A stretch of DNA of 64,000 nt, taken from positions 13,221,312 through 13,285,311 of the forward strand of contig NC_092675.1 of assembly GCF_964355755.1 (NCBI RefSeq), in the 5' to 3' direction. The translations under genes and the position numbers were made by a program. Positions 21,400-35,029 of this stretch are shown piece by piece. The DNA comes from Antedon mediterranea. Its lineage: Eukaryota; Echinodermata; Crinoidea; Comatulida; Antedonidae. Numbering within the stretch: position 1 is the first letter of the stretch; each line of letters opens with the position of its first letter. The notes under the pieces were generated by a model. That model saw only the letters and a program-made list of their open reading frames with translations. It searched no databases and was not told where the DNA came from.

Positions 21400-24300
21400 C
21401 ACGAAAGTGCTTAGAATAGCTTCAAATCGCATTTGGAAACGTTTTAGACCATTTTGTGATTTTCGAAAAAACTTTTTAACATAAAAACACGAAAGTGCTT
21501 AGAATCACATTATAAACCGTTTTAGACCATTTTGAGCATTTCGATAACAATTTTCACACAAAAACATCAAAGAGCACAAAATAGCTTAATATCGTATTTA
21601 AAAATGTTTTAGACCATTTTGAGCATTTAGATAAAACTTTTTCACACAAAACACCAAAGTGCTTAGAATAGCTTCAAATCGCATTTGGAGACGTTTTAGA
21701 CCATTTTGTGATTTTTGAAAAAACTTGTTAACATAAAAATACCAAAGTGCTTAGAATAGCTTCAAATCACATTTGGAGATGTTTTAGACCATTTTGTGAT
21801 TTTTGAAAAAACTTGTTAACATAAAAACACCAAAGTGCTTAGAATAGCTTCAAATCACATTTGGAGACGTTTTAGACCATTTTGTGATTTTCGAAAAAAC
21901 TTGTTAACATAAAAACACGAAAGTGCTTAGAATAGCTTCAAATCGCATTTGGAAACGTTTTAGACCATTTTGTGATTTTCAAAAAAGATTGTTAACATAA
22001 AAACACCAAAGTGCTTAGAATCACAATATAAACCGTTTTAGACCATTTTGAGCATTTCGATAACAATTTTCACACAAAAACATCAAAGAGCACAAAATAG
22101 CTTAATATCGTATTTAAAAATGTTTTAGACCATTTTGAGCATTTAGATAAAACTTTTTCACACAAAACACCAAAGTGCTTAGAATAGCTTCAAATCGCAT
22201 TTGGAGACGGTTTAGACCATTTTGTGATTTTGAAAAAACTTGTTAACATAAAAACACCAAAGTGCTTAGAATAGCTTCAAATCGTATTTGGAGACGTTTT
22301 AGACCATTTTGAGATTTTCGAAAAAACTTGGTTACACAAAAACATCAAAGTGCTTAAAATCACATTATAAACCGTTTTAGACCATTTTGAACATTTCGAT
22401 AACACTTTTCACACAAAAACATCAAAGAGCACAAAATAGCTTAATATCGTATTTAAAAACGTTTTAGACCATTTTGAGCATTTCGACAAAACTTTTTCAC
22501 ACAAAACACCAAAGTGCTTAGAATAGCTTCAAATCGCATTTGGAGACGTTTTAGACCAATTTGTGCATTTCGATGAAACTTGATTACACAAAAACATCAA
22601 CGTGCTTAAAATCACATTATAAACCGTTTTAGACCATTTTGAGCATTTCGATAACACTTTTCACACAAAAACATCAAAGAGCACAGAATAGCTTAATATC
22701 GTATTTAAAAACGTTTTAGACCATTTTGAGCATTTAGACAAAACTTTTTCACACAAAACACCAAAGTGCTTAGAATAGCTTCAAATCGCATTTGGAGACG
22801 TTTTAGACCATTTTGTGCATTTCGATGAAACTTGGTTACACAAAAACATAAAAGTGCTTAAAATCACATTATAAATCGTTTTAGACCATTTTGAGCATTT
22901 CGACAAAACTTTTTCACACCAAATACCAAAGGGCTTAGAATAGCTTCAAATCTTATTTGGAGACGTTTTAGACCATTTTGTGATTTTCGAAAAAACTTTT
23001 TAACATAAAAACACCAAAGTGCTTAGAATAGCTTCAAATCACATTTGGAGACGTTTTAGACCATTTTGTGATTTTCGAAAAAACTTGTTAACATAAAAAC
23101 ACGAAAGTGCTTAGAATAGTTTCAAATCGCATTTGGAAACGTTTTAGACCATTTTGTGATTTTCGAAAAAAATTGTTAACATAAAAACACCAAAGTGCTT
23201 AGAATCACATTATAAACCGTTTTAGACCATTTTGAGCATTTCGATAACAATTTTCACACAAAAACATCAAAGAGCACAAAATAGCTTAATATCGTATTTA
23301 AAAATGTTTTAGACCATTTTGAGCATTTAGATAAAACTTTTTCACACAAAACACCAAAGTGCTTAGAATAGCTTCAAATCGCATTTGGAGACCTTTTAGA
23401 CCATTTTGTGATTTTTGAAAAAACTTGTTAACATAAAAACACCAAAGTGCTTAGAATAGCTTCAAATCACATTTGGAGACGTTTTAGACCATTTTGTGAT
23501 TTTCGAAAAAACTTGTTAACATAAAAACACGAAAGTGCTTAGAATAGCTTCAAATCGCATTTGGAAACGTTTTAGACCATTTTGTGATTTTTGAAAAAAC
23601 TTGTTAACATAAAAACACCAAAGTGCTTAGAATAGCTTCAAATCACATTTGGAGACGTTTTAGACCATTTTGTGATTTTCGAAAAAACTTGTTAACATAA
23701 AAACACGAAAGTGCTTAGAATAGCTTCAAATCGCATTTGGAAACGTTTTAGACCATTTTGTGATTTTCGAAAAAACTTGTTAACATAAAAACACGAAAGT
23801 GCTTAGAATAGCTTCAAATCGCATTTGGAAACGTTTTAGACCATTTTGTGATTTTCGAAAAAAATTGTTAACATAAAAACACCAAAGTGTTTAGAATAGC
23901 TTCAAATCGCATTTGGAGACGTTTTAGACCAATTTGTGATTTTCGAAAAAACTTATCAACATAAAAACACCAAAGGGATTAGAATAGCTTCAAATCGCAT
24001 TTGGAGACGTTTTAGACCATTTTGTGATTTTGAAAAAACTTGTTAACATAAAAACACCAAAGTGCTTAGAATAGCTTCAAATCGCATTTGGAGACGTTTT
24101 AGACCATTTTGTGATTTTCGAAAAAACTTGTTAACATAAAAACACCAAAGTGCTTAGAATAGCTTCAAATCGTATTTGGAGACGTTTTAGACTATTTTGA
24201 GATTTTCGAAAAAACTTGGTTACACAAAAACATCAAAGTGCTTAAAATCACATTATAAACCGTTTTAGACCATTTTGAGCATTTCGATAACACTTTTCAC

Positions 24301-27230
24301 ACAAAAACATCAAAGAGCACAAAATAGCTTAATATCGTATTTAAAAACGTTTTAGACCATTTTGAGCAATTCGACAAAACTTTTTCACACAAAACACCAA
24401 AGTGCTTAGAATAGCTTCAAATCGCATTTGGAGACGTTTTAGACCAATTTGTGCATTTCGATGAAACTTGATTACACAAAAACATCAAAGTGCTTAAAAT
24501 CACATTATAAACCGTTTTAGACCATTTTGAGCATTTCGATAACACTTTTCACACAAAAACATCAAAGAGCACAAAATAGCTTAATATCGTATTTAAAAAC
24601 GTTTTAGACCATTTTGAGCATTTAGACAAAACTTTTTCACACAAAACACCAAAGTGCTTAGAATAGCTTCAAATCGCATTTGGAGACGTTTTAGACCATT
24701 TTGTGCATTTCGATGAAACTTGGTTACACAAAAACATCAAAGTGCTTAAAATCACATTATAAATCGTTTTAGACCATTTTGAGCATTTCGACAAAACTTT
24801 TTCACACAAAATACCAAAGTGCTTAGAATAGCTTCAAATCGCATTTGGAGACGTTTTAGACCATTTTGTGATTTTCGAAAAAACTTTTTAACATAAAAAC
24901 ACCAAAGTGCTTAGAATAGCTTCAAATCACATTTGGAGACGTTTTAGACCATAAGTGCTTAGAATCACATTATAAACCGTTTTAGACCATTTTGAGCATT
25001 TCGATAACAATTTTAACACAAAAACATCAAAGAGCACAAAATAGCTTAATATCGTATTTAAAAATGTTTTAGACCATTTTGAGCATTTAGATAAAACTTT
25101 TTCACACAAAACACCAAAGTGCTTAGAATAGCTTCAAATCGCATTTGGAGACGTTTTAGACCAATTTGTGATTTTTGAAAAACTTGTTAACATAAAATCA
25201 CCAAAGTGCTTAGAATAGCTTCAAATCACATTTGGAGACGTTTTAGACCATTTTGTGATTTTGAACAAACTTGTTAACATAAAAACACCAAAGTGCTTAG
25301 AATAGCTTCAAATCGCATTTGGAGACGTTTTAGACCATTTTGTGATTTTCGAAAAAACTTGTTAACATAAAAACACGAAAGTGCTTAGAATAGCTTCAAA
25401 TCGCATTTGGAAACGTTTTAGACCATTTTGTGATTTTCGAAAAAAATTGTTAACATAAAAACACCAAAGTGCTTAGAATCACATTATAAACCGTTTTAGA
25501 CCATTTTGAGCATTTCGATAACAATTTTCACACAAAAACATCAAAGAGCACAAAATAGCTTAATATCGTATTTAAAAATGTTTTAGACCATTTTGAGCAT
25601 TTAGATAAAACTTTTTCACACAAAACACCAAAGTGCTTAGAATAGCTTCAAATCGCATTTGGAGACGTTTTAGACCATTTTGTGATTTTTGAAAAAACTT
25701 GTTAACATAAAAACACCAAAGTGCTTAGAATAGCTTCAAATCACATTTGGAGACGTTTTAGACCATTTTGTGATTTTCGAAAAAACTTTTTAACATAAAA
25801 ACACCAAAGTGCTTAGAATAGCTTCAAATCACATTTGGAGACGTTTTAGACCATTTTGTGATTTTTGAAAAAACTTGTTAACATAAAAACACGAAAGTGC
25901 TTAGAATAGCTTCAAATCGCATTTGGAAACGTTTTAGACCATTTTGTGATTTTCGAAAAAGATTGTTAACATAAAAACACCAAAGTGCTTAGAATCACAT
26001 TATAAACCGTTTTAGACCATTTTGAGCATTTCGATAACAATTTTCACACAAAAACATCAAAGAGCACAAAATAGCTTAATATCGTATTTAAAAATGTTTT
26101 AGACCATTTTGAGCATTTAGATAAAATTTTTTCACACAAAACACCAAAGTGCTTAGAATAGCTTCAAATCGCATTTGGAGACGGTTTAGACCATTTTGTG
26201 ATTTTGAAAAAACTTGTTAACATAAAAACACCAAAGTGCTTAGAATAGCTTCAAATCGCATTTGGAGACGTTTTAGACCATTTTGTGATTTTCGAAAAAA
26301 CTTGTTAACATAAAAACACCAAAGGGCTTAGAATAGCTTCAAATCGTATTTGGAGACGTTTTAGACCATTTTGAGATTTTCGAAAAAACTTGGTTACACA
26401 AAAACATCAAAGTGCTTAAAATCACATTATAAACCGTTTTAGACCATTTTGAGCATTTCGATAACACTTTCACACAAAAACATCAAAGAGCACAAAATAG
26501 CTTAATATCGTATTTAAAAACGTTTTAGACCATTTTGAGCATTTCGACAAAACTTTTTCACACAAAACACCAAAGTGCTTAGAATAGCTTCAAATCGCAT
26601 TTGGAGACGTTTTAGACCAATTTGTGCATTTCGATGAAACTTGATTACACAAAAACTTCAAAGTGCTTAAAATCACATTATAAACCGTTTTAGACCATTT
26701 TGAGCATTTCGATAACACTTTTCACACAAAAACATCAAAGAGCACAAAATTGCTTAATATCGTATTTAAAAACATTTTAGACCATTTTGAGCATTTAGAC
26801 AAAACTTTTTCACACAAAACACCAAAGTGCTTAGAATAGCTTCAAATCGCATTTGGAGACGTTTTAGACCATTTTGTGCATTTCGAAGGAACTTGGTTAC
26901 ACAAAAACATCAAAGTGCTTAAAATCACATTATAAATCGTTTTAGACCATTTTGAGCATTTCGACAAAACTTTTTCACACAAAATACAAAAGTGCTTAGA
27001 ATAGCTTCAAATCGCATTTGGAGACGTTTTAGACCATTTTGTGATTTTCGAAAAAACTTTTTAACATAAAAACACCAAAGTGCTTAGAATAGCTTCAAAT
27101 CACATTTGGAGACGTTTTAGACCATTTTGTGATTTTCGAAAAAACTTGTTAACATAAAAACACGAAAGTGCTTAGAATAGCTTCAAATCGCATTTGGAGA
27201 CGTTTTAGACCATTTTGTGATTTTTGAAAA
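21400..27230 (+). repeat. Ordinary-dialect A runs and cassettes
   Basis: No non-satellite sequence. Contains aatcacaatataaac at about 22,021, a unit with caaat-ctt-atttg at about 22,950, a cttatcaac word at 23.95 kb, the deletion unit at 24,940, and ttttgaacaa at 25,259. The part 24.4-25.3 kb resembles 19.8-20.7 kb at 4,644-4,645 bp. A minus-strand open frame at 24,927-25,109 is repeat translation. Confidence 0.85.
24940..24977 (+). repeat. 38-bp deletion unit, copy 7
   Basis: Lies 4,645 bp after copy 6. The rare downstream mark ttttgaacaa follows both, at 4,644 bp spacing because one base has been lost in between. The C' neighbour has ttttaacac for ttttcacac. Confidence 0.92.
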
Positions 27231-28900
27231 AACTTGTTAACATAAAAACACCAAAGTGCTTAGAATAGCTTCAAATCACATTTGGAGATGTTTTAGACCA
27301 TTTTGTGATTTTTGAAAAAACTTGTTAACATAAAAACACGAAAGTGCTTAGAATAGCTTCAAATCACATTTGGAGACGTTTTAGACCATTTTGTGATTTT
27401 TGAAAAAACTTGTTAACATAAAAACACGAAAGTGCTTAGAATAGCTTCAAATCGCATTTGGAAACGTTTTAGACCATTTTGTGATTTTCGAAAAAGATTG
27501 TTAACATAAAAACACCAATGTGCTTAGAATCACATTATAAACCGTTTTAGACCATTTTGAGCATTTCGATAACAATTTTCACACAAAAACATCAAAGAGC
27601 ACAAAATAGCTTAATATCGTATTTATAAATGTTTTAGACCATTTTGAGCATTTCGACAAAACTTTTTCACACAAAACACCAAAGTGCTTAGAATAGCTTC
27701 AAATCGCATTTGGAGACGTTTTTTTATACCATTTTGTGATTTCGATGAAACTTGATTACACAAAAACATCAAAGTGCTTAAAATCACATTATAAACCGTT
27801 TTAGACCATTTTGAGCATTTCGATAACACTTTTCACACAAAAACATCAAAGAGCACAAAATAGCTTAATATCGTATTTAAAAACGTTTTAGACCATTTTG
27901 AGCTTTTAGACAAAACTTTTTCACACAAAACACCAAAGTGCTTAGAATAGCTTCAAATCGCATTTGGAGACGTTTTAGAACATTTTGTGTTTTTCGAAAA
28001 AAACTGTTAACATAAAAACACCAAAGTGCTTAGAATAGCTTCAAATCGCATTTGGAGACGTTTTAGAACATTTTGTGTTCTTCGAAAAAACCTGTTAACA
28101 TAAAAACACCAAAGTGCTTAGAATAGCTTCAAATCGCATTTGGAGACGTTTTAGACCATTTTGTGATTTTTGAAAAAACCTGTTAACATAAAAACACCAA
28201 AGTGCTTAGAATAGCTTCAAATCACATTTGGAGACGTTTTAGACCATTTTGTGATTTTCGAAAAAACTTGTTAACATAAAAACACGAAAGTGCTTAGAAT
28301 AGCTTCAAATCGCATTTGGAAACGTTTTAGACCATTTTGTGATTTTCGAAAAAGATTGTTAACATAAAAACACCAAAGTGCTTAGAATCACAATATAAAC
28401 CGTTTTAGACCATTTTGAGCATTTCGATAACAATTTTCACACAAAAACATCAAAGAGCACAAAATAGCTTAATATCGTATTTAAAAATGTTTTAGACCAT
28501 TTTGAGCATTTAGATAAAACTTTTTCACACAAAACACCAAAGTGCTTAGAATAGCTTCAAATCGCATTTGGAGACGGTTTAGACCATTTTGTGATTTTGA
28601 AAAAACTTGTTAACATAAAAACACCAAAGTGCTTAGAATAGCTTCAAATCGCATTTGGAGACGTTTTAGACCATTTTGTGATTTTCGAAAAAACTTGTTA
28701 ACATAAAAACACCAAAGTGCTTAGAATAGCTTCAAATCGTATTTGGAGACGTTTTAGACCATCTTGAGATTTTCGAAAAAACTTGGTTACACAAAAACAT
28801 CAAAGTGCTTAAAATCACATTATAAACCGTTTTAGACCATTTTCAACATTTCGATAACACTTTTCACACAAAAACATCAAAGAGCACAAAATAGCTTAAT
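27230..28900 (+). repeat. Block repeated about 4.03 kb downstream, copy 1
   Basis: The order A(gatg), A, A(agattg), short unit, C with tttataaatg, D, E, C, D and the gaacatttt pair (27,971) repeats from about 31,260. The offset is 4,029 bp at tttataaatg (27,621 / 31,650) and 4,025 bp at gtgttcttcg. This copy has gttttttttatacc at about 27,718, where the partner has the normal gttttagacc. Confidence 0.85.
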
Positions 28901-31260
28901 ATCGTATTTAAAAACGTTTTAGACCATTTTGAGCATTTCGACAAAACTTTTTCACACAAAAACATCAAAGAGCACAAAATAGCTTAATATCGTATTTAAA
29001 AACGTTTTAGACCATTTTGAGCATTTAGACAAAACTTTTTCACACAAAACACCAAAGTGCTTAGAATAGCTTCAAATCGCATTTGGAGACGTTTTAGACC
29101 ATTTTGTGCATTTCGATGAAACTTGGTTACACAAAAACATCAAAGTGCTTAAAATCACATTATAAATCGTTTTAGACCCTTTTGAGCATTTCGACAAAAC
29201 TTTTTCACACAAAATACCAAAGGGCTTAGAATAGCTTCAAATCGCATTTGGAGACGTTTTAGACCATTTTGTGATTTTCGAAAAAACTTTTTAACATAAA
29301 AAGACCAAAGTGCTTAGAATAGCTTCAAATCACATTTGGAGACGTTTTAGACCATTTTGTGATTTTCGAAAAAACTTGTTAACATAAAAACACGAAAGTG
29401 CTTAGAATAGCTTCAAATCGCATTTGGAAACGTTTTAGACCATTTTGTGATTTTCGAAAAAAATTGTTAACATAAAAACACCAAAGTGCTTAGAATCACA
29501 TTATAAACCGTTTTAGACCATTTTGAGCATTTCGATAACAATTTTCACACAAAAACATCAAAGAGCACAAAATAGCTTAATATCGTATTTAAAAATGTTT
29601 TAGACCATTTTGAGCATTTAGATAAATCTGTTTCACACAAAACACCAAAGTGCTTAGAATAGCTTCAAATCGCATTTGGAGACGTTTTAGACCATTTTGT
29701 GATTTTTGAAAAAACTTGTTAACATAAAAACACCAAAGTGCTTAGAATAGCTTCAAATCACATTTGGAGACGTTTTAGACCATTTTGTGATTTTCGAAAA
29801 AACTTGTTAACATAAAAACACGAAAGTGCTTAGAATAGCTTCAAATCGCATTTGGAAACGTTTTAGACCATTTTGTGATTTTCGAAAAAACTTGTTAACA
29901 TAAAAACACGAAAGTGCTTAGAATAGCTTTAAATCGCATTTGGAAACGTTTTAGACCATTTTGTGATTTTCGAAAAAAATTGTTAACATAAAAACACCAA
30001 AGTGTTTAGAATAGCTTCAAATCGCATTTGGAGACGTTTTAGACCAATTTGTGATTTTCGAAAAAACTTATCAACATAAAAACACCAAAGGGTTTAGAAT
30101 AGCTTCAAATCGCATTTGGAGACGTTTTAGACCATTTTGTGATTTTGAAAAAACTTGTTAACATAAAAACACCAAAGTGCTTAGAATAGCTTCAAATCGC
30201 ATTTGGAGACGTTTTAGACCATTTTGTGATTTTCGAAAAAACTTGTTAACATAAAAACACCAAAGTGCTTAGAATAGCTTCAAATCGTATTTGGAGACGT
30301 TTTAGACCATTTTGAGATTTTCGAAAAAACTTGGTTACACAAAAACATCAAAGTGCTTAAAATCACATTATAAACCGTTTTAGACCATTTTGAACATTTC
30401 GATAACACTTTTCACACAAAAACATCAAAGAGCACAAAATAGCTTAATATCGTATTTAAAAACGTTTTAGACCATTTTGAGCATTTCGACAAAACTTTTT
30501 CACACAAAACACCAAAGTGCTTAGAATAGCTTCAAATCGCATTTGGAGACGTTTTAGACCAATTTGTGCATTTCGATGAAACTTGATTACACAAAAACAT
30601 CAAAGTGCTTAAAATCACATTATAAACCGTTTTAGACCATTTTGAGCATTTCGATAACACTTTTCACACAAAAACATCAAAGAGCACAAAATAGCTTAAT
30701 ATCGTATTTAAAAACGTTTTAGACCATTTTGAGCATTTAGACAAAACTTTTTCACACAAAACACCAAAGTGCTTAGAATAGCTTCAAATCGCATTTGGAG
30801 ACGTTTTAGACCATTTTGTGATTTTTGAAAAAACTTGTTAACATAAAAACACCAAAGTGCTTAGAATAGCTTCAAATCACATTTGGAGACGTTTTAGACC
30901 ATTTTGTGATTTTCGAAAAAACTTGTTAACATAAAAACACGAAAGTGCTTAGAATAGCTTCAAATCGCATTTGGAAACGTTTTAGACCATTTTGTGATTT
31001 TCGAAAAAACTTGTTAACATAAAAACACGAAAGTGCTTAGAATCACATTATAAACCGTTTTAGACCATTTTGAGCATTTCGATAACAATTTTCACACAAA
31101 AACATCAAAGAGCACAAAATAGCTTAATATCGTATTTAAAAATGTTTTAGACCATTTTGAGCATTTGGATAAAACTTTTTCACACAAAACACCAAAGTGC
31201 TTAGAATAGCTTCAAATCGCATTTGGAGACGTTTTAGACCATTTTGTGATTTTTGAAAAA
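28900..31260 (+). repeat. Cassettes between the two 4.03-kb copies
   Basis: All satellite. At about 28,940-28,975 a C-type segment follows a D-type start directly (cttttt cacacaaaaacatcaaag), so a cassette seam lies inside a unit. A cttatcaac word lies at 30.04 kb. A tctgtttcac variant lies near 29,627. Confidence 0.82.
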
Positions 31261-32300
31261 ACTTGTTAACATAAAAACACCAAAGTGCTTAGAATAGCTT
31301 CAAATCACATTTGAAGATGTTTTAGACCATTTTGTGATTTTTGAAAAAACTTGTTAACATAAAAACACGAAAGTGCTTAGAATAGCTTCAAATCACATTT
31401 GGAGACGTTTTAGACCATTTTGTGATTTTTGAAAAAACTTGTTAACATAAAAACACGAAAGTGCTTAGAATAGCTTCAAATCGCATTTGGAAACGTTTTA
31501 GACCATTTTGTGATTTTCGAAAAAGATTGTTAACATAAAAACACTAATGTGCTTAGAATCACATTATAAACCGTTTTAGACCATTTTGAGCATTTCGATA
31601 ACAATTTTCACACAAAAACATCAAAGAGCACAAAATAACTTAATATCGTATTTATAAATGTTTTAGACCATTTTGAGCATTTCGACAAAACTTTTTCACA
31701 CAAAACACCAAAGTGCTTAGAATAGCTTCAAATCGCATTTGGAGACGTTTTAGACCATTTTGTGATTTCGATGAAACTTGATTACACAAAAACATCAAAG
31801 TGCTTAAAATCACATTATAAACCATTTTAGACCATTTTGAGCATTTCGATAACACTTTTCACACAAAAACATCAAAGAGCAAAAAATAGCTTAATATCGT
31901 ATTTAAAAACGTTTTAGACCATTTTGAGCATTTAGACAAAACTTTTTCACACAAAACACCAAAGTGCTTAGAATAGCTTCAAATCGCATTTGGAGACGTT
32001 TTAGAACATTTTGTGTTTTTCGAAAAAAACTGGTAACATAAAAACACCAAAGTGCTTAGAATAGCTTCAAATCGCATTTGGAGACGTTTTAGAACATTTT
32101 GTGTTCTTCGAAAAAACCTGTTAACATAAAAACACCAAAGTGCTTAGAATAGCTTCAAATCGCATTTGGAGACGTTTTAGACCATTTTGTGATTTTTGAA
32201 AAAACTTGTTAACATAAAAACACCAAAGTGCTTAGAATAGCTTCAAATCACATTTGGAGACGTTTTAGACCATTTTGTGATTTTCGAAAAAACTTGTTAA
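31260..32300 (+). repeat. Block repeated about 4.03 kb upstream, copy 2
   Basis: Counterpart of 27.23-28.27 kb, with private changes actaatgtg (about 31,543), aaataact for aaatagct (about 31,635) and actggtaac (about 32,030). Minus-strand open frames at 27,623-27,829 and 31,652-31,855 are the same repeat read in the same frame. Confidence 0.85.
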
Positions 32301-34116
32301 CATAAAAACACCAAAGTGCTTAGAATAGCGTCAAATCGTATTTGGAGACGTTTTAGACCATTTTGTGATTTTCGAAAAAACTTGTTAACATAAAAACACC
32401 AAAGTGCTTAGAATAGCTTCAAATCGCATTTGGAGACGGTTTAGACCATTTTATGATTTTGAAAAAACTTGTTAACATAAAAACACCAAAGTGCTTAGAA
32501 TAGCTTCAAATCGCATTTGGAGACGTTTTAGACCATTTTGTGATTTTCGAAAAAACTTGTTAACATAAAAACACCAAAGTGCTTAGAATAGCTTCAAATC
32601 GTATTTGGAGACGTTTTAGACCATTTTGAGATTTTCGAAAAAACTTGGTTACACAAAAACATCAAAGTGCTTAAAATCACATTATAAACCGTTTTAGACC
32701 ATTTTGAGCATTTCGATAACACTTTTCACACAAAAACATCAAAGAGCACAAAATAGCTTAATATCGTATTTAAAAACGTTTTAGACCATTTTGAGCATTT
32801 CGACAAAACTTTTTCACACAAAACACCAAAGTGCTTAGAATAGCTTCAAATCGCATTTGGAGACGTTTTAAACCAATTTGTGCATTTCGATGAAACTTGA
32901 TTACACAAAAACATCAAAGTGCTTAAAATCACATTATAAACCAATTTAGACCATTTTGAGCATTTCGATAACACTTTTCACACAAAAACATCAAAGAGCA
33001 CAAAATAGCTTAATATCGTATTTAAAAACGTTTTAGACCATTTTGAGCATTTCGACAAAACTTTTTCACACAAAACACCAAAGTGCTTAGAATAGCTTCA
33101 AATCGCATTTGGAGACGTTTTAGACCAATTTGTGCATTTCGATGAAACTTGATTACACAAAAACATCAAAGTGCTTAAAATCACATTATAAACCGTTTTA
33201 GACCATTTTGAGCATTTCGATAACACTTTTCACACAAAAACATCAAAGAGCACAAAATAGCTTAATATCGTATTTAAAAAAGTTTTAGACCATTTTGAGC
33301 ATTTAGACAAAACTTTTTCACACAAAACACCAAAGTGCTTAGAATAGCTTCAAATCGCATTTGGAGACGTTTTAGACCATTTTGTGATTTTTGAAAAAAC
33401 TTGTTAACATAAAAACACCAAAGTGCTTAGAATAGCTTCAAATCACATTTGGAGACGTTTTAGACCATTTTGTGATTTTCGAAAAAACTTGTTAACATAA
33501 AAACACGAAAGTGCTTAGAATAGCTTCAAATCGCATTTGGAAACGTTTTAGACCATTTTGTGATTTTCGAAAAAACTTGTTAACATAAAAACACGAAAGT
33601 GCTTAGAATCACATTATAAACCGTTTTAGACCATTTTGAGCATTTCGATAACAATTTTCACACAAAAACATCAAAGAGCAAAATAGCTTAATATCGTATT
33701 TAAAAATGTTTTAGACCATTTTGAGCATTTAGATAAAACTTTTTCACACAAAACACCAAAGTGCTTAGAATAGCTTCAAATCGCATTTGGAGACGTTTTA
33801 GACCATTTTGTGATTTTCGAAAAAACTTGTTAACATAAAAACACGAAAGTGCTTAGAACAGCTTCAAATCGCATTTGGAAACGTTTTAGACCATTTTGTG
33901 ATTTTCGAAAAAAATTGTTAACATAAAAACACCAAAGTGTTTAGAATAGCTTCAAATCGCATTTGGAGACGTTTTAGACCAATTTGTGATTTTCGAAAAA
34001 ACTTATCAACATAAAAACACCAAAGGGTTTAGAATAGCTTCAAATCGCATTTGGAGACGTTTTAGACCATTTTGTGATTTTGAAAAAACTTGTTAACATA
34101 AAAACACCAAAGTGCT
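32300..34116 (+). repeat. Ordinary-dialect stretch
   Basis: A runs with B-C-D and E-C-D cassettes. Two E(cttgattacac)-C-D cassettes follow each other at 32.87-33.37 kb. C' near 33,680 has lost two bases (agagcaaaatagc). No unique sequence. Confidence 0.82.
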
Positions 34117-34656
34117 TAGAATAGCTTCAAATCGCATTTGGAGACGTTTTAGACCATTTTGTGATTTTCGAAAAAACTTGTTAACATAAAAACACCAAAG
34201 TGCTTAGAATAGCTTCAAATCGTATTTGGAGACGTTTTAGACCATTTTGAGATTTTCGAAAAAACTTGGTTACACAAAAACATCAAAGTGCTTAAAATCA
34301 CATTATAAACCGTTTTAGACCATTTTGAGCATTTCGGTAACACTTTTCACACAAAAACATCAAAGAGCACAAAATAGCTTAATATCGTATTTAAAAACGT
34401 TTTAGACCATTTTGAGCATTTAGACAAAACTTTTTCACACAAAACACCAAAGTGCTTAGAATAGCTTCAAATCGCATTTGGAGACGTTTTAGACCATTTT
34501 GTGCATTTCGATGAAACTTGGTTACACAAAAACATCAAAGTGCTTAAAATCACATTATAAATCGTTTTAGACCATTTTGAGCATTTCGACAAAACTTTTT
34601 CACACAAAATACCAAAGTGCTTAGAATAGCTTCAAATCGCATTTGGAGACGTTTTA
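34116..34656 (+). repeat. Block repeated at 12,600-13,140
   Basis: Partner at 21,516 bp. It leads into the A(cttttttaac) unit and the deletion unit at 34,738, which the 12.6-kb copy lacks at the same place. Confidence 0.85.
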
Positions 34657-34737
34657 GACCATTTTGTGATTTTCGAAAAAACTTTTTAACATAAAAACAC
34701 CAAAGTGCTTAGAATAGCTTCAAATCACATTTGGAGA

Positions 34738-34775
34738 CGTTTTAGACCATAAGTGCTTAGAATCACATCATAAAC
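34738..34775 (+). repeat. 38-bp deletion unit, copy 8
   Basis: Carries a private change, cacatcataaac for cacattataaac. It lies 2,181 bp before copy 9, one 88-bp unit short of the 2,269-bp period. Confidence 0.92.
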
Positions 34776-35029
34776 CGTTTTAGACCATTTTGAGCATTTC
34801 GATAACAATTTTCACACAAAAACATCAAAGAGCACAAAATAGCTTAATATCGTATTTAAAAATGTTTTAGACCATTTTGAGCATTTAGATAAAACTTTTT
34901 CACACAAAACACCAAAGTGCTTAGAATAGCTTCAAATCGCATTTGGAGACGTTTTAGACCATTTTGTGATTTTTGAAAAAACTTGTTAACATAAAAACAC
35001 CAAAGTGCTTAGAATAGCTTCAAATCGCA

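Noticed and set aside
24927-25109. 60-residue minus-strand open frame over the deletion unit
   Set aside because: Periodic repeat translation; the 38-bp unit only changes frame and removes stops.
27623-27829. Related minus-strand open frames of 68 and 67 residues here and at 31,652-31,855
   Set aside because: They are the same satellite read in the same frame; they differ by the T-tract gain in the anchor. No coding signal.
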